NCBI GenBank assembly: GCA_037042185.1
Contig: JAXQJY010000025.1
Coordinates: 1,364,001 to 1,428,000 of the forward strand
Direction of reading: 5' to 3'
Origin: Sordariomycetes sp. S80-01Y
Taxonomy: Eukaryota > Ascomycota > Sordariomycetes
DNA length: 64,000 bases
Shown in pieces: positions 55,721-64,000 of the stretch (the first letter of the stretch is position 1; each line of letters starts with the position of its first letter). The notes under the pieces are model-generated. The model searched no databases. It was given only the letters and a program-made list of their open reading frames with translations, and was not told the DNA's origin. The position numbers and the translations under genes were made by a program.

Positions 55721-58675
55721 CTACAGTCCCATCCCGCCAGGTCCGCCACCACCTTGCTGGCCTCCGAAGAAAAAGGTATCAAACGGATTCATCTGCTGGT
55801 TGTCTCCGTACTCGTTCGGCAGCCCGTCCCAGTTCATGCCAAAGCCCAGATCAACCTGCTCACCGCTCCCGCCAAACTCCCCATTCGGCGCCGCCCCGAG
55901 ATTCTGCAGGAAATCCATTGTCTGCGTGTCCGGGTAGTCCATGGCTCCGTGCTGGAGGCCGAACTGCTGGCCCATGAATGTGTTGTTGTTATTGGTGCTG
56001 CCGGAGGACTGGTGCGAGTTGATGCGCCGCAGGGGCGGTTGATCTTGTCGGGCGGAGGTGTCCTTGGGGGAGGTCGTGTTCTGGGAGGGCATCATGTAGT
56101 CCGTGTCGAAGGTTTTGGTCTGGGATAGGGAGGGAGAGGTGCGACTCATCTCGCCGGCGACGGACATTGGCGGCGAGGAGAGCGTATCTGATAGTGAGAG
56201 GTCGAAGGCGAAAGGCTGCGCTTCTGAAGGCCGGCTGCGGTGTTGCGGCTGCGGAGTCGGTGCATTCGAATCTCCCGATGATCCCCAGCTGGTAGTCTCG
56301 GCCCGCTGACGTCGCGGCCTGGCTTGGTTGCCGAACCCTCCGCTGGAGCTGGCCATCTTTATGGTAGCCCTCGCCGTGCGGTCGAATGCGTCGCGGCATG
56401 TTTCGGCGGGAGGACACTTGTCGATCATGTCGGTAAAGATGGACTTGGCCGCCAATACCGTGAAATCCACGTCGTCCATAACCTGATGTCTCGTCAGTAA
56501 ACGCACTCGCGCCAGCAACAGCTGGAACACTTACCAGGTAGCCCCGCACAGTAGGCGAGTGCCATATCGCGTAGAGATAGGATATGCCCGCCATGAAGAG
56601 GTGATGGGTCGACAGATACGTGTAGCTCACCAGCCCGCTCAGATGCAGCTGTCTGTAGATTCGAATGATCTTCTGACCGGCCTCGGCAACCTTGAGGTAG
56701 ATCTTGTCCTCGTCCTCGCTCGTCTCCCTGGTAGTAACGCCCCGCGGGCTGTCCACCTCGTTTGACGTGTTGTACTCGCCCTCGAACATGGCCGGCACGC
56801 TCAAGCTCTGCCGGTATAGCATGATGATGGCTTGCCAGTAGTTCAGCTCCAGGAACTCGGTGGAGAAGGCCACGCCTGTCATCTGCCGCGTTGGGGCTGT
56901 TGCTTTCCAGTTCAGCAGCCTCTTGTCAATGTTCTGCCGCCAGGACCAGAAGCTGTCAAAGTGGACCAAGAATGGTGATTCGAGATGTGTGTGCATCTCG
57001 GGGTACTTCATACCTCCCTCTCTCTGTCGCGCCAGGTGTGATTGCTGGTACTGAAGCACTTGCAGGATCTCCGACTGTATCATCCGCAGCCGGAAGTAGT
57101 GATGCGCCACATGCTTGTAGCTTGGATACGGCGGGCCACCGTTGTAGGGCTCAAGCATACCCTCGGGCGTGATGTAGTCATCGTCCAACAATGACGGCAG
57201 GTCGGTCGTGATGACTTGATCGCTTATGCCGAATGGTCGCCCAACGCACGTGCTCACGAGTCGGTCGAACGAGTACGTACACCACCACAGCCTTCGTCTC
57301 ATATCTCGTATCCATAGCCGCCGCCCGGCTTGGGCGCCTGAGTTCTTCCGTCCTTGCTCAGCCTCGCTCTCGCTCATGGCATCGTGCTGCGGCTCCATGT
57401 CGCTGCCATCCTCGTGATGCAAGCCCAGATCTACAGCTAACCGCACGGCAACACCGATAATGTACCTAAATACGTCAGCTTCGCCTCCTTACCTCTATGG
57501 AGAGACGGGGGTTTAAACACTTACCACAAGCCTGGTGGAACCGGTCGCAGCAGCGCGAAATTGGCGAGCAACAAGACCGCCTGCAACACCTCCAACCCGC
57601 CACCGCTGTTGCTCAAACAGCTCTCCAGGTGCACGATGGCGCTGGCGTGATACTCCTCCGGCTGACATTGCCCACCCTCCTGATCGAGAGCCATCTTCGA
57701 ACCGCCACTAGCCTCCGCCTTGACTGGCTCGCCCACAATGACGCCGCAGCCGATGGCGAAGACCATATTCAGCATGTATGATTCCCGCGCGCCGCGCGCC
57801 TGTTTGGGATTCTCGTAGGCTTGCTCAAACATCCTGGTGAACTCCCCGCGATGCAGGATGGGTATTTGCGGGTTCGCATGTTCGAAATAGAGCGTCATCA
57901 ACCGCTGTCCGACTTCTCGGCTCGGGAACGTCGCGGGCTTGATCGTCGGCTTGGTGTGCAGCCCGAAGAAGGAGTCGCGCATCGACGTGCCGCTTCCACT
58001 GGGATGTCGGCCGGCCGACCGCTCATTCGCGCCGCTCTGGTCGTTGACCGAGTACTGCACCGCGGCAAAGACGACGCGCGCAAACGAGACTCCCGATGCC
58101 GAGGCGAGTGATTTCGGCTTCGATGGACTGACTATATTCAGCATAGCCGGGCTCTGCCCATCTTTTTTATGACCTAACGAGTCAACCGCAGGATTCCTCG
58201 GCCTCGCAAGGTCTCTCCCATCACCATCCTGCTCATTGCTGTGCCCGTTGTTGCCCTTGGCCGCGCCAGCTGAGCCACCAGCCCCCGGTCTCGAGCACAG
58301 ATCCAAGTCTCCCGCACTGGGGACCTCGATCCCGTTGTCCCTCAACAGAACCTCCAACTGCTCGACGCGCGTCTCGAGATAGAAGACATAGCTCCTGGGT
58401 ATCTCTTTCTTCGTGATGGGATCGTAGCCCACGCACGCCACCCCCGCCTTGGCGCAGCTCGCGCAGCTGGGCAGTCTCTGATCGCAGCGGTTCTTCCTGA
58501 GGCGGCAGCGGTTGCAGGCGCTCACGTTGCGGAAGTTGCTGGAGGCGCTGGCCTTGGTGGACGTGCTGGCGCCGGCGTCGGGGCTGGGGTGCGAGGGGGA
58601 CGTCTCTTCGAGGGAGGACTGGCGCTGGCGCTTTGCGGTCGGGGGGTGAGGGGAGGGCGCGCCATGGGAGGGCAT
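55721..58675 (-). CDS. Zn2Cys6 transcription factor, PPR1/UaY-like
   Basis: Exons 57525-58675, 56535-57465 and 55721-56482 encode 947 residues. The zinc cluster has cysteines at 54, 57, 64, 71, 74 and 81, followed directly by the linker VGYDPITKKEIPRSYVFYLE and a short coiled coil (TRVEQLEVLLRDNGIEV). This cluster-linker arrangement closely resembles yeast PPR1 and Aspergillus UaY, which control pyrimidine and purine-utilisation genes. A fungal transcription factor middle domain follows (about 240-620, with LWYIIGVAVRLAVDLGLHHE joined over intron 1, and RRRLWWCTYSFDRLVSTCVG). The C-terminal 200 residues are Gln/Gly/Asn-rich. The start MPSHGAPS has good context (GTCACCGCCATGC); an upstream Met at 58729 is possible. 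Targets are not evident from neighbours. Orthology to UaY is moderate. Confidence 0.9.
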
Positions 58676-60008
58676 GGCGGTGACGTTGCGCTGCTTGTCG
58701 CGGTGTCGGTTATCGAGAGGAGGGCGCAAGAACGGGATGGGCCATGGTCAGTGCTGCCCAGCAGCTGACAAGGTCGACAATCTGGGGGGGCAAGGCCACA
58801 GGCGCAGGGAAGGTCGCTCCAGGTCGGTTGCAGTCGCTACGACTATGGCATGAGACGTCCGTCGTCTACAGGGCTGCTTCGGTAGGGGTATGGTATATAC
58901 GACGGCGGGTGTCGTGAGCGCGTGGCGGTGGGCGAGTGTCGGGGAATTCAAAGGTCAACCGCCCCAAGATCTGGGCTGATAAGCAACGGCCGCCGGCCGA
59001 CGATTCGCGCACTACTGGCGCTGTAGCGCAGCCTTCAACTTTGAAGCTGCCCGCGCCCCGCACCCCCGAAGGTCCGGTAGTAGCTCACCCTTGAAAGGGC
59101 GATTGGCTGCCTGGCAGGAAAGCGTCCAAATCGCCACGCAGTCTTAGGTAAGTCGTGCTCACTGCCCGTCGCCTCATCTAATTGGAAAGACGCTGCGATG
59201 CTGCAGCGTTTGCGCACTGCGAGATGCAATATCGAGACCTATCGTCGCCGACCCCCACGCACGCTGCCGAGGCTGTTCAAGCCCAATCCTGTGGCGGCTG
59301 AGCCCCAATAGCATGAAGTAGCACAATCATGGGATGTTTTATCAACTTCGAGCCTCTTACGTGCGGCCCATCTTCAATAAAGCACCAACAGTCTACGGTT
59401 TTCACGGCTGTGATTTGGTCTTTTTGGTCCCGGTGGCCATCACTTACAGCCCCTCAGCAGATAAGATCGGCGGTGTCGCGGCATAGCCTTACACAATCAC
59501 ATCGAGCAATGCGCTGGGCTATCTGGTGCTTCAGGCTGCAACTGCACTGCACGTCTCTGGATCGGATGCTGATTTCAATCGAAATGTGTTTGAATTCGCC
59601 CCCACAAGCCGTTTAAGCTCCTTGTTCCCAAGTCTATCAATATCCGTAGGTTCTTCCCAGTTGTCGTGCATGACAGCAGACAGCCGCCGTGAAAACAAAA
59701 TAATTCAAATACCATATCCTCTCAACCATGGTCCTGTACGCCTCGTATCCCGCCGTCCCTTGCCGAAAGGCGAGCCAAAATGTCTATGCTGTGCAAGATT
59801 CCCATGCTCCAAAGCTGCGCGCGTGCTGTGCTGATGCATCCCAGATTAGAAAGCAGAAAGTTCAACGCCATTGCCGTCGCCGGAAAAAGCCAGTGGGTAT
59901 TTTGATGTGTGTAATGTCGTTCGTCGCAATAAAAGAAAAACAGGACTGAATTCGAGCCCCGTCAGGTGTCGTGCCCGCGAAGGACTCGTGCGAAGCCGCT
60001 CGTGTCAA
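58676..60008. other. Intergenic upstream of the Zn2Cys6 gene
   Basis: About 1.3 kb contains the promoter of the minus-strand regulator, with a TATA-like TATATAC near 58893, and the 3' region of the MFS gene. Short frames have no family resemblance. Confidence 0.4.
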
Positions 60009-61948
60009 TCAAGCGCTTTCGTCGTCCTCGTAATCGCCGAGCAAGCGCTCATTCTCAAACTCTTCGTGAACGCTAGGCGGGGCTGCCGTCTCTTGAGGGC
60101 CACCCTCGGTGATCTTGAGACTAAGGTAAGCTCCGACGAGTGTAACCAAACCGCTGAACCACCAGGCCAGCCCGGAGTAACCGGTTTGAAGACCCAACGA
60201 GTATAGCAGACCGGATATGGTAGGGCCGAGAGCGCGGCACAAGCTGGCGGTTGAGGCGGCAATGCCGTTGATCGTACCGAGGACCTGTTTCGAAGGAGCC
60301 GAGTTCGCAAGGAGAATGGCGTTGCTTGGGTAAGCCATGGTCGAAAAGGTGCACTTCCACACTACCAAGATGTAAATGGCAGGCATCACCATGTTCTTGG
60401 GAAGAAGCACGAGGTAGGGAGTGACCAGGTACAGAGCGAAGTACGAGAGCGCCAGGATCCGGAACAGGCGGAGCGAGCCGAGTCGTCGGGTCACCGGCGC
60501 GACGAGAACGTAGTTTGAGATGAGCGAGTAGATGCCCTGGATGGACATGATGACGCCAATGGTCTTGGTCTCAAGGCCAAAGCCGTCGACGAACTTGAAG
60601 GGCAGCTCGACATTGCGGTGTTGAGGAGGTGCTGTGCTGAGGAATACCGGTAGAAGCTGGTCAAAGGTCATGGTGTGGCTTGTCGAGGTTAGTCATGTCC
60701 ACCGAGACCACGCTGTGGAGCACTTACAAGGCCAGGATGCCATATGATACAATGTTCATGATGACGGGCTTCGTGAAAATTTTGGCGGGCGGCGCATCCG
60801 GTACTTGGTATGGGACCTGCTCGATGGGCTCGGGATCGGCCTGCGGTACCAGTTTGGGGGAGGAGCTTTGGCTCTGGTACTCGGGGAGGCATTCGTCATC
60901 CGAGACCTCCTCGCCGGGGAGGCCTTCTACGCTCAGCAGGCTTTGCTTTTCGGGGGTTCGCTCGCGACAGGAGAAGCTCCGGATGTTCGGGCACTTGGAG
61001 GCAATGAAGTCGCCGACCTCCCTGCCGCGGTCACGGTGGCCCTTCTTTGCAGCATGCGTCTCCTCCAAAAACAAGATGCCGATCACCACGCCGATGAAGA
61101 CGGTACAGGCGCTGAATAGGTTAGGCAAAAGGTAGGGATAACGGTCCCAAACCGTGCCACGAGCAAACAACTCGGGGTAGCTAATGCAAGGACGAGCTAA
61201 GGCACCACCAATCATTGGGCCGATAATTGATCTGAGTGATGTTAGACCGCCTTTCTGTCAACCGTTGGGTATCAAGGACTCACCCAATGCACCAGACCAT
61301 GGGCATGACTGTGTAGGCACGGGCTGCGAATCAAAAGTCAGCAAATGGTGCCGGGTCCGGCTTTGGCCTTGACTCACGCTGATGTTCCTTGACGGTGACG
61401 AGCTCAGCTACCGTGGTCTGAAGAACGCCAATGTTGCTACCACGGTCAGACAAGCCACGAAGAAGAAGTCTTGGCGAAGGACATACCCATTCAGGAGGCC
61501 ACCGAGAGCGCGCGCAAAGAGCGCAACTGGCAGGCTCCTGGCAAACCCAAACACCAGAACGCTGAGAGCAGTTCCGGCGAGGCCGAAGAGCAGAACTGGC
61601 TTCCGGCCAATTCTATCGCTAAGGCGTCCCCAGAGAACACCGGTTGCGAATTCGGCCAGAGTGAAGGCAGACGTGACCATGCCGGCGTAGACCGAGATCT
61701 TGCTCGAGTCGTCGGTGATCTGGAAGTCCTCTATCATGTAATAGATGTACGGGAAGATGGACATGAAAGCGATAGGCTCACATATCCTGCAGCAGGCTGT
61801 GCGCGCGTCAGCCTAATGGGAACCCCATCTGATGCTTTGATCAAGCCAACTCACCGAGGACGAAGAGTTGCTTTGCTGGGAAGGGAGGGGTGGCATCTCT
61901 GCCAGGAGAGGCATGACGGCCTCTGCTTACAGAGCCGTAGTTCCTCAT
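60009..61948 (-). CDS. MFS transporter (DHA1-like, YCR023C/ZIFL-type)
   Basis: Six exons, 61855-61948, 61487-61796, 61378-61436, 61284-61323, 60728-61231 and 60009-60678, give 558 residues with every phase closing; two exons are under 60 nt. The start MRNYGSVSRG is in a plausible context. The N-terminal half shows FVLACCRICEPIAFMSIFPY, the MFS loop GRLSDRIGRKPVLLFG (motif A) and VKEHQPRAYTVMPMVWCIGS then IIGPMIGGALA. A long acidic loop (about 270-330) separates the two six-helix halves. The C-terminal half has FHTMTFDQLLPVFLS, RRLGSLRLF and LLANSAPSKQVLGTINGIAAS. The tail NERLLGDYEDDESA is acidic. Family members are proton-coupled exporters at the plasma or vacuolar membrane; the substrate cannot be read from sequence. 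Confidence 0.93.
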
Positions 61949-62685
61949 CTTCAACCACCGCACCGATGTGTCGATTCAAGAATTGGTCCGAAGTGCTGTC
62001 GTCCAGATACCATGCAAATCAGCAGCCGATGTACTTGGAAATAGTCGCGCGCGAGGCTGAGATGGAAGGGTGGAAAGCCGCGTCAAGCCGCCGTACGGAC
62101 GAATAGGCTGCGTTTCGTGACGTGAGTCGTTGATGTCTGGTGAGTTTATGAGTTGTGAGTGCCAGGATGAGTGAAAGCCACGGTCGAGAAGGGGCGTCAG
62201 GGATGATGTCAAGTGTGTGTGTGCGTGTGTGCTTGGTCTGAATTTGGACGGTGTTACGGGTCGAGCACTGGTGGGTTGGGACGAGGTGAGGTTTGAAGTC
62301 ACTACCTAGTAGCAGGCACAAGACCAAGTCGCAGAGATAGAGGACGGATGAAGAAGGGCAGACGTTGCAAAGCTTGGAGATTCAACGAGGAAGGTGGCAA
62401 GCGCAAAGTAGCGGACAAAGCATATTATAAGAAGCTCCGACTAGAGAAGCAACAACCCTGTCACCGACGAGTGCCCCAAGTCATGAGAGGGCCGTCCGGG
62501 GGTAGCTGATGGGAAGACGAGGCGTGGATACGACCCATATTCCGGGGACCACAGCCGGTATGAGGCAAAGGGTCGGGTAGGGCCTAGTAGGTTTCCGCGA
62601 CGGTCGACTTAGCTCAAAGGGGCGGTGACTTGGGAAGTCAAGCTAAAGGGAATGAAACAAAAGCAAAAAAGTTACATGATGAGCG

Positions 62686-62699
62686 ACAGTACGTACTGT
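62686..62699. repeat. 14-bp perfect palindrome ACAGTACGTACTGT
   Basis: The two 7-bp arms are exact reverse complements with no spacer. It is followed within two bases by ACCTACCC. It may be a dimeric transcription-factor site or chance. Confidence 0.6.
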
Positions 62700-63441
62700 A
62701 CCTACCCAGCCGGCGGGCACTGACAGGCCTGTAGCCCTGGGGTTCCCCTCCCAGTCGGCTGCCAGTGCCCCCTCCCCTATTGGGGTGCGCGGATTGAGAT
62801 GGGGAGGGGTGCGAGCCCGAGGTTGCGAACCAGCTGTCTGGACTCGAAATGTGCCCTGGAGCAGCAGGGCCCTGTCAGCCGAAAAAGAGAGACGCCTTCG
62901 CTCCGAGAGTCCGCACCGCGCGAGGGCTGGCGGCCATGCTTCTTCTTGGAGTTCTGACGGACCCTGATGCCTCCCTGCCTCCGGCCAAGGTTCTGTGCGG
63001 GCGGAAGTAGGCGGTACGGAAGGCTGTACGTGGTGCGAGTACTTCTCAAGTACTTGGAGGCGTGGTTCTGAGCCGGTGCTTTGGGCAGAGGAAATGAGTG
63101 GGGATGGGCAGAACAGGGCTAGAAAAGATCCAGCGCCAATCAGCAGCCACAAAAGCCAGCATTGAGTCAGGAAACGCCCCGGACGACACCCAGGGCGTGA
63201 GCCCATCCGCCATCCCCCTTGCAAGTCGTTCGTCTGGAGCGGGCCCTCGATAGCCATGGGGGGTAGCTTCAGTTTTCCCCTTTCGATTCATGCTCTCTGA
63301 TTCAAGCCTCAAACTTCATCCTTCTCTCGGAACACTTGCCTCCATGGTGCTGCTGCCACTTCAGAATCTTGCCGCGCGCCTAGCGTGACAGAGCCCGTTT
63401 GCCGCTCCTCGAGTGAAATGCAGCCCGAGCAAAAGTCCTGC

Positions 63442-63465
63442 CCTGCCTGCCTGCCTGCCTGCCTG
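63442..63465. repeat. Tetramer microsatellite (CCTG)x6
   Basis: Six perfect CCTG copies lie in non-coding DNA near the right end. Confidence 0.9.
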
Positions 63466-64000
63466 CCCAAGATTGTGACTCGACGGCGCCCCTCCGTGAG
63501 CAACGTGGTTGCCGGCGCGGGTACGGAGAGGGCAGACGCGGAGCCTACTCCGGCGGGGTTGCTGTTGACGTTGATGTGCGCAGTACAGTACGTGGCGTAG
63601 CGCTGGTCACACCCCAACTGAGGTACTCGGGCATCGTGCAGACGTATGCCGCGCACCGCGGAGCCTTCTCCTGAGGTGGTGCGGTTGGCAGATTCTCTAA
63701 CCAAGGCGGTGCCCGTAGCTTTTGTGTTGTCACTTATGCGGCCACAACAGCAGAGACACCGCCGCTTGCCGCTCAGCCTCGCAGTCGACAGACCCCTGGA
63801 ACGACCCCGCGGCCACGGCGGACTACACCGCTGACAGCAGGGCTGGGCAAATAGCATCATGCCAAACCTTGCCTGAAGACTTCCGCTTCACTCTCAAATG
63901 GCGGACCGGACGACTCCACGCTCCAGGACCGCTACGTACGAGCACTCCCTATTGGGCTGCGCTCCGGATGCACAACGTCAGCGAAAACTCCGAGGTCTTC

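Larger units (their letters stand above)
61949..64000. other. Right-end intergenic stretch (~2 kb)
   Basis: The first part is the promoter of the MFS gene. Further right are a 14-bp perfect palindrome (62686-62699), a (CCTG)x6 repeat (63442-63465) and two unassigned minus-strand frames of 204 and 183 codons (62643-63257, 63309-63860), both GC-rich and without recognisable domains. A gene may start beyond the right edge, but none can be supported here. Confidence 0.4.

Overview
The window reads as nuclear DNA of a filamentous ascomycete (Pezizomycotina, most likely a Sordariomycete). Genes carry short introns of about 48-110 nt with GTAAGT/GTGAGT-type donors and CTAAC/CTGAC-like branch sites, and they sit on both strands without operons. 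Two Zn2Cys6 transcription factors of fungal type, an Alp4-type GCP2 and a fungal single-gene orotate phosphoribosyltransferase are present. The sequence alone does not fix genus or species.

Layout, left to right. 1-1137 (-): the 5' part of a C2H2 zinc-finger factor that runs off the left edge, with a pyrimidine-rich leader. 2131-8496: a gene-poor stretch of about 6.4 kb. 8497-18538: a compact block with mitochondrial ribosomal protein uL29m (+), Rab GDP-dissociation inhibitor (+), NOG1 (-), DDI1 (+, start codon apparently split by an intron) and RRP8 (-). 18539-22057: about 3.5 kb without a gene. 22058-33575: a Zn2Cys6 factor (+), proteasome alpha-5 (-), gamma-tubulin complex GCP2 (+) and an HLTF/Rad5-type SNF2-RING protein (-).

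34503-47108: URA5 (-), SRP68 (+), mitochondrial Hsp70 (-), a WD/DUF2415-like protein (+), an L-2-hydroxyglutarate dehydrogenase-type flavoprotein (-) and a small coiled-coil protein of unknown function (-). 47109-51176: about 4 kb with no supported gene. 51177-61948: a PH-domain protein (+), a small His-rich single-pass membrane protein (-), a PPR1/UaY-like Zn2Cys6 regulator (-) and a six-exon MFS transporter (-). 61949-64000 holds no supported gene.

Most genes are housekeeping: ribosome biogenesis (NOG1, RRP8), mitochondrial translation and protein import (uL29m, Hsp70), protein turnover (alpha-5, DDI1), secretion (GDI, SRP68), spindle organisation (GCP2), pyrimidine synthesis (URA5) and DNA-damage tolerance (HLTF-like). 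I see no biosynthetic cluster, no intact transposon, no CRISPR-like array, no convincing tRNA or rRNA, and no clear new multi-gene system. The items most worth a second look are the split DDI1 start codon, the family-less conserved-looking genes at 46096-47108 and 54107-54739, and the gene-poor stretches. Exon borders were set by hand from reading frame, splice signals and family alignment from memory. All joined frames close without internal stops.
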